A stretch of DNA of 24,340 nucleotides from Planctomycetes bacterium UBA1662 (GCA_002320775.1 DCKY01000110.1:1-24340); one strand, 5' to 3'; shown: positions 8,112-15,787, counted from the first letter of the stretch. The notes: a model not told the origin generated them from the sequence alone. Numbers and translations are program-made.

Positions 8112-8142
8112 TAAATAGCGTAAGTCCTTTACGCATAGTCAA
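8112..8142 (-). promoter_or_regulatory. Candidate MerR-type promoter with palindromic 19-bp spacer
   Basis: On the minus strand TTGACT (8142-8137) and TATTTA (8117-8112) are separated by 19 bp. Seventeen of those bases form an inverted repeat, GCGTAA-N5-TTACGC (8134-8118). An overlong spacer filled by a dyad is the known layout of promoters activated by MerR-family regulators. It points at the TSP3 gene about 180 bp downstream. No MerR gene is present in the window, and the -10 is a partial match. Confidence 0.45.
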
Positions 8143-8163
8143 TAAGAGAGTCCGAGGAGGGAT

Positions 8164-9204
8164 TCAGGCATCTTCCGGACGTTTTTTCGGTAAGCCCTCA
8201 TCTCCTTGAGGCTTACGCGATTCTTCCTCTTCAGGATCGGTCTCGTCGATAATTTCCCCAACGAGCTCTTCAAGTACATCTTCCAGGCTCACGACACCTG
8301 AGGTGCCGCCGTATTCGTCCAGGACGACGAAGAGATGTTGTCGCTTGAGCTGGAATTGATGCAGTAATTGGTGGGCGGGAGTGCTTTCGTGGACGATGTG
8401 GGCGGGTTTTTTCAGATTGCCGACCTTCAGGTCGGTTCTGTCCTCGGCCAGTGCCAGGAGCAGATCCCTGAGATAGATGATCCCGGCAATATCATCAAGG
8501 TCGCCATCCCTGGTCACGACGATTCGGCTGTGGGTCATGTCCAGGTCGGAGGGGTTGATCTGGTCCAGGGGCTTGTCATTATCGAGGCTTGCCAGGTCGA
8601 GCCGATGGGTCATGATCTCGCGGGCAGTTACATCGTTGAGACGGAAGGCCCGGCTGATGAGGCGATTTTCCTCGCCGCTGATCAGGCCCGCCTCTTTCCC
8701 CATATCTGCCATCATCCGTATTTCCTCCTCGCTGGTGACTTCCTTGCTTGCCTTGCCTGAGAAGGGCCGGGCAATTTGTTCGATCACCCAGATGGCAGGC
8801 AGCAGAGCCCAGGTTACGAGAGTCAGCGGTATAGCGGCGATCAGGGAGATGGTCAGGTTGTAGCGCTCTCCGACCGTCTTGGGAATGATCTCCGAGAAGA
8901 CGATGATCAGGAAGGTGAGGACGCCGGCGAAGGCTCCCTTGTAGTTGTCGCCGAGCACATCGGCGGCCTTGTAGCCGACCATGACCGAGCCGAGGATGTT
9001 GATGAGGTTGTTGAGAATCACCAGCGCCGAGATGGGGCGCTGCATGCTCTCCTTGATCGCAGCCAGCCGATGACCTCCGGAGCGTTCATCATCCCGGGCA
9101 AGATAGACTTTGGATATGGGCACGCTGAAGATCGCGGCCTCGGACATCGAGGTCAGGCCGGAGGCAAGGACGAGCGCCAGCACTAATAGGATCAGTGTTG
9201 TCAT
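8164..9204 (-). CDS. CNNM/DUF21 transmembrane protein with two CBS domains (HlyC/CorC-like)
   Basis: An inner-membrane protein of the family linked to magnesium/cobalt homeostasis. Residues 1-170 are a DUF21 (CNNM) domain with hydrophobic segments near 1-22, 60-82, 92-112 and 118-142, plus the SEAAIFS and FSEIIPKTVGE motifs typical of the family. Residues of about 190-315 are a CBS pair ending in the LDEYGGTSGVVSLEDVLEEL signature. The protein then stops after an acidic, Lys-rich tail, so the C-terminal CorC_HlyC domain found in many 420-450-residue relatives is absent. No clear Shine-Dalgarno sequence precedes the ATG. Transport function is inferred from the family. It lies upstream of the TSP3 gene on the same strand, but 230 bp and a candidate promoter separate them. 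Confidence 0.9.
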   Translation of the reverse strand: MTTLILLVLALVLASGLTSMSEAAIFSVPISKVYLARDDERSGGHRLAAIKESMQRPISALVILNNLINILGSVMVGYKAADVLGDNYKGAFAGVLTFLIIVFSEIIPKTVGERYNLTISLIAAIPLTLVTWALLPAIWVIEQIARPFSGKASKEVTSEEEIRMMADMGKEAGLISGEENRLISRAFRLNDVTAREIMTHRLDLASLDNDKPLDQINPSDLDMTHSRIVVTRDGDLDDIAGIIYLRDLLLALAEDRTDLKVGNLKKPAHIVHESTPAHQLLHQFQLKRQHLFVVLDEYGGTSGVVSLEDVLEELVGEIIDETDPEEEESRKPQGDEGLPKKRPEDA

Positions 9205-9232
9205 TGATCAGGCACCAGTCTACCACCGGGAT

Positions 9233-9289
9233 CCGGCACCGGCAACCTGCACGGCCCAGATGCGGGTGGAAAGGGGTTGCCGGTGCCGG
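9233..9289. repeat. Perfect 15-bp inverted repeat in a divergent intergenic region
   Basis: CCGGCACCGGCAACC (9233-9247) and GGTTGCCGGTGCCGG (9275-9289) are exact reverse complements separated by 27 bp. There is no T-run on either side. It lies between the starts of two divergent genes, so it is not a normal terminator position. It may be an operator, a mRNA-leader hairpin or a REP-like element. Confidence 0.7.
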
Positions 9290-9315
9290 GGGAGGCTTGT
9301 TAGCTTGATCGTTCA

Positions 9316-9333
9316 CCGGCCTTTCCAGGCCGG
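9316..9333. other. Short perfect hairpin upstream of the TIM-barrel gene
   Basis: CCGGCCT and AGGCCGG form a 7-bp stem with the tetraloop TTCC, about 40 bp before the GTG start. With the larger inverted repeat just upstream, it makes this 170-bp intergenic region unusually structured. Confidence 0.5.
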
Positions 9334-9374
9334 AGATTTACAGGAAAACCGATCATCGCAGGAGTTGAATCACC

Positions 9375-10541
9375 GTGGGATACAAGCAGACCGCCGAGCA
9401 TCGACCCGGCAGGAGCTCTTACCACCAGGTTGGCCTGGTGCGCGGGCAGTTCGGAGATGTTGATTACGATGAATGGATCGATTTTATAGCGGCTGCCGGC
9501 TTCGACGGCTGGGAGGAAGCCAGCTGGGAGCTGGAGCTCGATCGGTGTTCCGACGACGAGGGAGCGGCCGCTTACGCCGCGGAGCGTGTTGAAAAAGCGA
9601 AGGCAAGGGGACTTGAGATCTTCTCCATCTCCGGGCATCTGCAGGGCCAGGCGCTTGGAGACGAGCCCTCCGCTAAGACGCTGCAGTTCATCGGCGGCGA
9701 GGCGGTCGAGGCCTACAAGGAATGGCGTAAGACCAACGAACCGCCGCGAACCGACCCCTTTTACGTACCCGAAGAGGTCGGCCGCCTGGTTCACAGCCAG
9801 GCGCTCGAGGCGCTCCTGGCCTGTGCTCGCCTTGCCGGGCACCTCGGACGCCTGCAGGATCGCAAGGCGCCTGTTTCGGGTTTCACCGGGTCTCCGGCCC
9901 ACGCGTGGTCTCATTGGTTCGAGTTTCCGCCGCCCCCGAGCGAGATCGGCGGCTGCGCCCTCGCTGATCCCCGCCAGGTGTCGTTAGAATTGATCGTCGA
10001 GCGTTTTTCACCCCTGCTCGAGCTCTGCCGTGAATACGGCACCACCTTTGATCTTGAATGCCATCCCTCCGAGAGGGCGATGGGTGATATCGAGTCGGCG
10101 GGTGATTACCTGCAGACGATGATCGGGGCGGGCTACGAGGGAATCGCCGGCTTCAATCTTGACTGCTCCCACCTCGAGTGGCAGAACGTCTCCGGCGTCG
10201 AGTTCATCCGTGAATTTGGCGAGCACATCCACTGCGCCCATATCAAGGGCGTCCAGGTCATCGGGGACTACTGCCGTGGTGGACGCCTCGGCGGGCACCG
10301 TCCCATGGGGCATAAGCACAACGGCTGGAACTTCGTCACCGCCGGCAGCGCCCGGGATGCAGTCAACACCGAGGAGATCATCGTCGAGCTCAACCGGGCG
10401 GGCTTCGACGGAGCGCTCACCATCGAGTGGGAAGACAACGACGCCGACAAGAAGGCCGGCGCCATCGCCGCGCTCGCCAATGTGCGCGCGGCGGATCTGC
10501 CCCCGAGCTTCTCACGTCATGACGAGACGCTGAAGACCTGA
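9375..10541 (+). CDS. Sugar phosphate isomerase/epimerase family TIM-barrel protein
   Basis: Belongs to the xylose-isomerase-like/AP-endonuclease-2 TIM-barrel superfamily, whose members isomerise or epimerise sugars and inositols using a divalent metal. The four strand-end metal positions can be picked out: Glu228 (in DLECHPSE), Asp263 (in NLDCSHLEWQ), His289 (in CAHIKG) and Glu351 (in TIEWED), a usual Glu-Asp-His-Glu arrangement. The opening LVRGQFGD...GFDGWEEASWE is the first barrel strand and loop. No signal peptide is present, so it is cytoplasmic. The start is GTG 9375, with AGGAG 10 nt upstream. The length of 388 residues is longer than the usual 280-320, with an insertion around residues 105-190. 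The exact substrate cannot be assigned. It converges tightly (11 bp) on the next minus-strand gene. Confidence 0.87.
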   Translation: MGYKQTAEHRPGRSSYHQVGLVRGQFGDVDYDEWIDFIAAAGFDGWEEASWELELDRCSDDEGAAAYAAERVEKAKARGLEIFSISGHLQGQALGDEPSAKTLQFIGGEAVEAYKEWRKTNEPPRTDPFYVPEEVGRLVHSQALEALLACARLAGHLGRLQDRKAPVSGFTGSPAHAWSHWFEFPPPPSEIGGCALADPRQVSLELIVERFSPLLELCREYGTTFDLECHPSERAMGDIESAGDYLQTMIGAGYEGIAGFNLDCSHLEWQNVSGVEFIREFGEHIHCAHIKGVQVIGDYCRGGRLGGHRPMGHKHNGWNFVTAGSARDAVNTEEIIVELNRAGFDGALTIEWEDNDADKKAGAIAALANVRAADLPPSFSRHDETLKT

Positions 10542-10552
10542 GAGCTCCCGAT

Positions 10553-10999
10553 TTATTTCGGCTGGTAGTAAAGAACCATCCCGGCGCCCGAAGCGAGGAC
10601 GAGCACTCCGAGCCAGAAGATCGGATTGACCGCCTTGGGAGGATGGGCGATTGAAGAAACGATGACGTTTACCAGCGGAGCGCAGCCGAAGATGATCGGC
10701 ATGACATACTGCGGGTTGCCGCCCGATTTCATGGAATAGATGACGCAGATGGCCCCAATGGCTCCCAGCGAGCCGGCCAGCAGGCCGAACATCGTTCCCT
10801 TGCCCGGGAAGCTCCAGTCGGCGCCGCCGCTCTTCATGATCAGGCTGGGGATCAGGACGGCGAGAAAGAAGTAGGCGACACCCACGAGCAGGGCGGTCTT
10901 CAGGGGGTTTGCAAGGAGAGCATTACTCTTGTGGATCGCGGTGCCGTAGGCACCCCAGCAACAGACGGTTCCAAGTGCGAAGATAAGCCAGGCAGGCAT
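10553..10999 (-). CDS. Half-size EamA/DMT-like integral membrane protein
   Basis: A 148-residue very hydrophobic protein with about five membrane helices (near residues 2-18, 32-55, 68-90, 95-115 and 122-142). The first helix has the CCWGAYGTA stretch resembling the opening of an EamA repeat, so it looks like one half of a drug/metabolite transporter fold and may work as a dimer. The open frame reaches 11023, but the ATG at 10999 is preferred because GGAGG lies 8 nt upstream of it. The short proteins of this kind I recall are uncharacterised; the substrate is unknown. A small exported-protein gene lies 159 bp upstream on the same strand. Confidence 0.78.
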   Translation of the reverse strand: MPAWLIFALGTVCCWGAYGTAIHKSNALLANPLKTALLVGVAYFFLAVLIPSLIMKSGGADWSFPGKGTMFGLLAGSLGAIGAICVIYSMKSGGNPQYVMPIIFGCAPLVNVIVSSIAHPPKAVNPIFWLGVLVLASGAGMVLYYQPK

Positions 11000-11060
11000 A
11001 GGTGTTTCCTCCACCGTGGTCATTTCTCCGCAACGGCGGAGAGGTTCAGCGGTTTACAGC

Positions 11061-11076
11061 TCTCCCGAACGGGAGA
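11061..11076. other. Perfect short hairpin between two minus-strand genes
   Basis: TCTCCCG, AA and CGGGAGA can form a tight stem-loop (six pairs with a GAAC tetraloop). No T-run follows on either strand. It lies 60 bp upstream of the EamA-like gene and may be a processing or weak termination site. Confidence 0.4.
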
Positions 11077-11158
11077 TTTCCTGCTTCTCTATAGCCACGG
11101 GAAGGGATCTTGTAAAGACCTGAGGTGGAGAGGGGAGGAGTGGGATGAGGCGAAAGTT

Positions 11159-11422
11159 TCAGTCGTTCTCAGATCGACCGCAGCACTTTAGCCGTGATGG
11201 ACCCGATTTACCGTCTTTGCCAAGCACCTGGCGTCCACCGAGCATGTCCTCGGCGATCCTGCGCTGGATGAGATCCGGCGCACCGCTCGAGGGATTCATG
11301 CTCTCCTGGCGTCCGTCCTCGCCATGGCCGATGGAGAGGTCGGCCTGGGCGAACAGGGCGATGACTCCTGCGAGACAGAAGACCGTGAAGGCGACCATTG
11401 CGCCGCTGCCTTTTTTATTCAT
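11159..11422 (-). CDS. Small exported or membrane-anchored protein of unknown function
   Basis: 87 residues. Basic residues (KK) precede a hydrophobic segment at about 8-27 ending FAQA, which could be a signal peptide or a membrane anchor. The rest is polar and ends with a CC pair. No family was recognised. Reasons to treat it as real are a GGAG 9 nt before the ATG, GC-rich third codon positions through most of the frame, and same-strand placement before the EamA-like gene. A 6-bp inverted repeat, GCCGAT-GA-ATCGGC (11443-11456), lies just upstream and could be an operator or leader hairpin. The short length leaves doubt. Confidence 0.5.
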   Translation of the reverse strand: MNKKGSGAMVAFTVFCLAGVIALFAQADLSIGHGEDGRQESMNPSSGAPDLIQRRIAEDMLGGRQVLGKDGKSGPSRLKCCGRSEND

Positions 11423-11547
11423 TGTGTTCTTCTCCGGGGCGCGCCGATGAATCGGCTCGGTAATTTCCTTTCAGACCGTTATTCACAGCATCGTCAACCC
11501 TCCCCTCGGTCCTGTAGTTTTTTTTCATGCGCTGGTAAAGTGGCGCC

Positions 11548-12525
11548 ATGCGCGCTGTAAAAGTCAGGGAGCCAGGCGGACCGGAGATGCTCGAAATCGT
11601 TGATCTGCCCGAGCCTGTGGCGGGTTCGGGGCAGCTGCTGGTGCGGAATTTCGCCGCCGGGGTTAACAGGGCCGACCTGCTGCAGCGGCGTGGACTTTAT
11701 CCGCCCCCGGCGGGAGAGTCCGATATTCTTGGCCTCGAGTTTGCCGGAGAGGTCGCGGCTGTCGGCGAGGGGGTCGAGAGCTTCGCGCGCGGCGATCGCG
11801 TTTTCGGGCTCTGCGCAGGGGGAGCCTATGCGGAGCTGCTGCTGGTAGATGAGGGCCTGGCGGTCCCGATTCCTTCGAACATGTCGTATGAGTCGGCCGC
11901 CGCGGTGCCGGAGGCGTTCTATACGGCGGATGATGGCCTCTTCAGCCTCGGGAAGCTCGCGGAGGGAGAAGCGGTTCTTATCCACGCTGGCGCCAGCGGG
12001 GTGGGGACGGCGGCAATCCAGCTGGCGGCGGAGGCCGGGGCCCGGGTCATTGCGACAGCCGGAACGGCGGAAAAAGCCGCTCGCTGTGAAGAGCTGGGGG
12101 CCGCTCTCGGCGTGCATTACCGGGAGCGGGATTTTACCGAAGCCGTCGACGAGCTGACTGGCGGAGTGGGGGTCGATCTCGTACTCGATCTGGTCGGCGC
12201 GAGCTATTGGGACAGGAACCTTTCCAGCCTGCGTGTCGGGGGCCGCCTGGTGCTTCTCGGCCTGGTTGGCGGGACTCGAGCAGAGGCTGATCTCGGAGTG
12301 GTTCTCCGCAAACGTCTTCGCATCATCGGCAGCGTCATGAGGAGCCGGAGCATCGAGGAGAAGTGCGAGGTGACTGGCAGGTTCCGTGAGAGGATCCTGC
12401 CGCGCCTTGAGAGCGGAGAGCTCAAGGCCATCGTTGATTCGATCCTGCCGTTCGAGGAGGTCCGGGATGCCCATATTCGCATGGAGGAGAACCTCAATAT
12501 CGGTAAGATCATTCTCCGGCTGTGA
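11548..12525 (+). CDS. NAD(P)H quinone oxidoreductase, PIG3/zeta-crystallin type
   Basis: A medium-chain dehydrogenase/reductase without zinc, predicted to reduce quinones with NADPH. It is 325 residues, normal for the family. Residues 1-120 are the GroES-like domain, with VNRADLLQRRGLYPPP and LGLEFAGEV typical of the PIG3 (TP53I3) group. The cofactor loop HAGASGVGTAA (146-156) is the MDR AxxGxxG motif. It ends NIGKIILRL, as in relatives. No structural zinc Cys cluster is present. The Shine-Dalgarno is weak. A T-rich stretch (TTTTTTTT at about 11519-11526) precedes it. The 125-bp upstream region is shared with the divergent small protein gene. Confidence 0.93.
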   Translation: MRAVKVREPGGPEMLEIVDLPEPVAGSGQLLVRNFAAGVNRADLLQRRGLYPPPAGESDILGLEFAGEVAAVGEGVESFARGDRVFGLCAGGAYAELLLVDEGLAVPIPSNMSYESAAAVPEAFYTADDGLFSLGKLAEGEAVLIHAGASGVGTAAIQLAAEAGARVIATAGTAEKAARCEELGAALGVHYRERDFTEAVDELTGGVGVDLVLDLVGASYWDRNLSSLRVGGRLVLLGLVGGTRAEADLGVVLRKRLRIIGSVMRSRSIEEKCEVTGRFRERILPRLESGELKAIVDSILPFEEVRDAHIRMEENLNIGKIILRL

Positions 12526-12531
12526 GTCGTT

Positions 12532-12570
12532 CACGGGCTTTTCGCGGTCGGGCCGGCGTGAAAAGCCGTG
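12532..12570 (+). other. Stem-loop after the quinone oxidoreductase gene
   Basis: CACGGGCTTTTC (12532-12543) and GAAAAGCCGTG (12560-12570) pair over 11 bp with one bulged G. It begins 7 bp after the stop codon. There is no U-run after it, so it could be a Rho-dependent or weak terminator, or an mRNA 3'-end stabiliser. Confidence 0.45.
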
Positions 12571-12655
12571 TCAGCTTTCGACCCTTGGGGTACCATGGCT
12601 TCCTTGAACAGCGAACTTTGCAACAACCCACCTGAAGAAACAGGGAGAGATCGCA

Positions 12656-13696
12656 ATGCGAAAAGAAGATGTTTCGCGCGAGTTGACGTGTCCCGATTGT
12701 GACGATGTGAGTCGTCGTCATTTTCTGCGTTCCGCCGCGACCGCGGCTACAGCCGTCGGAACAGCGGGCCTGTCGTTTGGCGCGGCCGGGAAGCTCTTGT
12801 CGGATGACGCCAAGGCGAAGAAGCTCCAGCCTGCTGAGACGGTGGTCAAGCAGCTCTTCGACAGCCTGAAGGATAACCAGCGCAAGTTGATCTGCATGCC
12901 CTTCGACCATGCAAAGCGCTCGATGATCAACAACAACTGGTTCGTCGTTGATCCCAAGGAAGCCTCTATCGGCAAGCTCTACAATGCCGACCAGCAGGAG
13001 ATGATCCTGCAGATCTTCAAGGGTGTAACCTCGGAGGATGGCTACGGGCGTTTCAAGAAACAGATGCAGGACGATGCGGGCGGCTTTGACAAGTACACCT
13101 GCGCGATCTTCGGCGAGCCGGGCACCGGCAAGTTTGAGTGGGTGCTTACAGGCCGCCACCTGACCATTCGCGCCGATGGCGACTCGGTCGAGAACACCGC
13201 CTTCGGCGGCCCCATCTTCTACGGCCACGCGGCCGGAGGTTTCAACGAGAAGCCCGATCATGTCGGCAATGTCTGGTGGCACCAGGCGCGCCTGGCCAAC
13301 AAGCTCTACGCCGCCCTCGATGGCAAGCAGCGTGACAAGGCCCTGGTGGTCGAGTCGCCTCCCGATAGTCCCAAGGTGGTTCGGCTCAAGGGAACCAAGG
13401 GCAAGCTGGAAGGCCTCCGTGGATCTGACATGTCGAAGGATCAGAAGAAGCTTCTCGACGAGACCCTGCGCAGCATGCTGAACATGTACCGCAAGAGCGA
13501 TGTCGACGAGGCGCTCAAGTGCATTGACGCCAACGGCGGACTCGACGCACTGACGATCTCCTATTTTGACGAGGGGAATATTGGTGACGACGAGATCTGG
13601 GACCGCTGGATGGTCGAGGGACCGGGAATGGTCTGGTACTTCCGCGGCACGCCTCACGTTCACACCTGGGTGAACATCGCCGGTAAGCAGGCCTGA
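12656..13696 (+). CDS. Tat-exported DUF3500 family protein
   Basis: A 346-residue protein that matches the DUF3500 family from its sequence features. Landmarks include DNQRKLICMPFDHAKR (near 73-88), NNNWFV, FGEPGTGKFEWVLTGRHLTIR and a C-terminal FRGTPHVHTWVNIA. The N-terminus has a twin-arginine motif, SRRHFLRSA (19-27), followed by an Ala/Thr-rich hydrophobic stretch, so it is probably exported folded. Two cysteines (CPDC, 12-15) precede the RR pair, which is unusual. The function of the family is unknown to me. The start is well supported by GGGAG 8 nt upstream. A strong terminator follows, so this gene is probably transcribed alone or with the quinone oxidoreductase. Confidence 0.9.
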   Translation: MRKEDVSRELTCPDCDDVSRRHFLRSAATAATAVGTAGLSFGAAGKLLSDDAKAKKLQPAETVVKQLFDSLKDNQRKLICMPFDHAKRSMINNNWFVVDPKEASIGKLYNADQQEMILQIFKGVTSEDGYGRFKKQMQDDAGGFDKYTCAIFGEPGTGKFEWVLTGRHLTIRADGDSVENTAFGGPIFYGHAAGGFNEKPDHVGNVWWHQARLANKLYAALDGKQRDKALVVESPPDSPKVVRLKGTKGKLEGLRGSDMSKDQKKLLDETLRSMLNMYRKSDVDEALKCIDANGGLDALTISYFDEGNIGDDEIWDRWMVEGPGMVWYFRGTPHVHTWVNIAGKQA

Positions 13697-13718
13697 GTCG
13701 CAGGTCCTGGTTTTACTG

Positions 13719-13773
13719 AAAGAAAGCAACTGGAAGAATGGCGAGACCATCTCCTAGTTGCTTTCTTTTTTTT
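13719..13773 (+). terminator. Strong intrinsic terminator of the DUF3500 gene
   Basis: AAAGAAAGCAACT (13719-13731) is the exact reverse complement of AGTTGCTTTCTTT (13756-13768). Inside the arms, ATGG-CGAGA-CCAT forms an additional stem. Eight T run from 13766 to 13773. It ends transcription 23 bp after the DUF3500 stop. Confidence 0.93.
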
Positions 13774-13841
13774 CTTTCGTTTCCCGAGAGGGCTGGGCCT
13801 GGTTAGAAAATGGCCTTGAAGATAAACAGGACAAAAGTTGA

Positions 13842-14435
13842 ATGGATAGTGACGGCATGGAAAACAATTCATGCAAGGGGCAACTGTTAGTCTCTGAGCC
13901 GAGCCTGGCGGATCCGAATTTTCGCTGTACGGTGGTCTTGGTGACCGAGCATGATGAGAAGGGAGCCTTCGGACTTGTCGTGAACCGCTCCGGTGGCCAG
14001 ACGGTCGCCGATCTCTGGAGTGGTCTTACCGGTGAGCCCTGTGGGAGCGAGGCTCCTGTCTTTATCGGCGGCCCGGTGGAGCGGGCCGCGGTCTTCATTC
14101 TCCACAATCGTGCGGACCTCAGCGATGGCGGCGAGATGGTTGTCGACGGTCTTTACATGGGCAGCAGCCTGGAGCTTCTCCAGGCGCTTATCGAAGATGA
14201 GGATTCCGCCATCTGGGCGGACCAGCAGGTCTACCGTGTTTTCTGCGGCTACGCAGGCTGGGGCGGAGGCCAGCTTGAAGGCGAGCTCGCCGCCGGCGGC
14301 TGGGTGGTTCAGCCGGCCAAGGCTGAGTACATCTTCGAGACGAAATCCCCAGAGCTCTGGAAAAACTCCATGGACCGCCAGGGCGGCATCTACCGCTTCT
14401 TCTCAGGCATGCCGACGGATCCTGACGTCAACTAA
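13842..14435 (+). CDS. yqgE: YqgE/AlgH family protein
   Basis: Member of the UPF0301 (DUF179) family, whose biochemical role is unsettled; AlgH was named for an effect on alginate gene expression in Pseudomonas. Signature stretches are KGQLLVSEPSLADPNF (12-27), VTEHDEKGAFGLVVNR, PVFIGGPVE and FCGYAGWGGGQLEGEL. Length (197) is normal. A second ATG at codon 6 is possible; neither start has a clear Shine-Dalgarno, and the first is kept because it gives the longer frame. It is cytoplasmic, with no signal peptide. The stop codon overlaps the stop of the convergent MFS gene by three to four bases, so neither gene has room for its own terminator. Confidence 0.94.
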   Translation: MDSDGMENNSCKGQLLVSEPSLADPNFRCTVVLVTEHDEKGAFGLVVNRSGGQTVADLWSGLTGEPCGSEAPVFIGGPVERAAVFILHNRADLSDGGEMVVDGLYMGSSLELLQALIEDEDSAIWADQQVYRVFCGYAGWGGGQLEGELAAGGWVVQPAKAEYIFETKSPELWKNSMDRQGGIYRFFSGMPTDPDVN

Positions 14436-15787
14436 TTTTCGGCCTTGCCGGTCTCCGCAGCGGCGGCCTCATCTTCGGCCGCTTCGTTTCCACGTTTCGG
14501 AACAGCCGGCAGGCCGAGCGCCATGAGGATCGGGATCAGCACGAGAGCCGTGGCTCCATAGTAGGGCGATACCGAGCCAAGCTTCCAATAGGCTGCGCAA
14601 GCGATGATCGGCCCCACTGCGCGCGACAGGGCGCCAAGGGAGCGGAAGGTGCCGAGCACCTCGCCCTGCCGGTCGGCGGGGGTGTAGAGGGATGCCAGCG
14701 CCGTCAGGCAGGGAGTGGCCAGCGCGCTGCCGACCGCCAGGAAGGCGAGTCCCAGGTAGAAGAGGCCGACGGAGTCCGCCGTGCCGGTTACCAGGAGGCC
14801 CGGAACCAGCAGGATGAGTCCGTAGAGCGTGACCTTCTTCTCTCCCATCTTCGGGGCCATGCGGCGGACGATGCCGCCCTGTACCAGGGCGATGATCAGG
14901 CCGACGAAGATGAAGATCCACATCATATCGCGGCTCTTGTAGCCAAACCGGTCATTGGCGACAAAGGTCAGGGTGAACTCCATTCCGGCGAAGGCGACCA
15001 GGAAGAGAAAATAGACCAGGTTGGTTCGGGTGACTCCGGGGATGTCGAAGCCGCGGAAGAGCTTGAGCGGGCTGATCGGCCGGCCGGCCTGATGGGCCTT
15101 GCCGCGCGCCTCTTCCGGCAGGCTCTCCTGGAAGCTTTTTCGCACCCAGGAGAGGTTCCAGAGGGACAGCAGGAAGGCGCCGGTGGCCGCCGCGGAGAAG
15201 GGATTGAGTCCCGGCAGCCCCCAGCCCTGCATATCGATTCCGGCCAGCAGGGCACCGATGGCCGGTCCGAGGATAAAGCCGAGTCCGAAGGCCATGCCGA
15301 TCATACCCATTCCCTTGGCCCGGTTCTTTTCATCGGTCGAGTCGGCCATGGCGGCGGTGGCTACCGAGATGTTGCCGCCCATGACGCCGCCGAGTACCCG
15401 CGAGATGATCAGCAGCAGGAAGGACCCGCTGAAGATCCACACGAGGTAGCTGACGCACAGTCCACCAATGGTCCACATCAGCACTGGGCGTCGCCCGACC
15501 CGGTCGGAGAGCCTTCCCCACATGGGGGCGAAGAGGAATTGGAGAAGCGAGTAGAGAGAACCCAGGATTCCGCCAAAGAGCACCCTGGTATAGAGCTCCC
15601 GTTTTTCTCCCTGCTCGCCCGAAAGCTCGGCGAGCTGGGCTATCAGGCCGGCGAAAAAATTATCTTTTTCGCCGTAGTACTCCAGCATGTCTGGAAAGAG
15701 CGGGAAGATGATCGAGAATCCAACCAGGTCGACAAAGACCGTCAGGAAGAGGACTCCGATGGGCGATTTTTTACGTTCGGCGTTCAT
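14432..15787 (-). CDS. MFS exporter of the DHA1 (TetA-like) type
   Basis: Twelve-helix inner-membrane transporter of 451 residues, probably a drug/proton antiporter or other efflux pump. The first helix, FVDLVGFSIIFPLFPDML, and motif A, GRLSDRVGRRPVLM, between helices 2 and 3 are classic for the TetA-like DHA1 group. Motif B (RVLGGVMGG) and the antiporter motif C (GFILGPAIGALL) are also present. Compared with TetA there is an enlarged loop between helices 1 and 2 (about residues 38-65, Glu/Lys-rich). The C-terminal tail is acidic and Ala-rich. The start has GGAG 5 nt upstream. It begins 20 bp after the S1-domain gene on the same strand, so the two are probably co-transcribed. The substrate is not predictable. 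Confidence 0.92.
   Translation of the reverse strand: MNAERKKSPIGVLFLTVFVDLVGFSIIFPLFPDMLEYYGEKDNFFAGLIAQLAELSGEQGEKRELYTRVLFGGILGSLYSLLQFLFAPMWGRLSDRVGRRPVLMWTIGGLCVSYLVWIFSGSFLLLIISRVLGGVMGGNISVATAAMADSTDEKNRAKGMGMIGMAFGLGFILGPAIGALLAGIDMQGWGLPGLNPFSAAATGAFLLSLWNLSWVRKSFQESLPEEARGKAHQAGRPISPLKLFRGFDIPGVTRTNLVYFLFLVAFAGMEFTLTFVANDRFGYKSRDMMWIFIFVGLIIALVQGGIVRRMAPKMGEKKVTLYGLILLVPGLLVTGTADSVGLFYLGLAFLAVGSALATPCLTALASLYTPADRQGEVLGTFRSLGALSRAVGPIIACAAYWKLGSVSPYYGATALVLIPILMALGLPAVPKRGNEAAEDEAAAAETGKAEN

Noticed and set aside
6228..8114. A 628-codon plus-strand open frame opposite the TSP3 gene
   Set aside because: It is the shadow of the regular Asp/Gly/Cys repeats; its translation is a low-complexity Ser/Pro/Gln repeat with no domain, and other frames over the array are equally open.
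8067..8160. A possible tRNA gene on the minus strand
   Set aside because: Only the T-loop and 3' acceptor-like bases are present; no acceptor 5' strand, D-arm or anticodon arm can be paired.
12509..13750. A 413-codon minus-strand frame opposite the DUF3500 gene
   Set aside because: The plus strand has a Tat signal, a good ribosome-binding site and a matching terminator; the minus frame lacks any motif.
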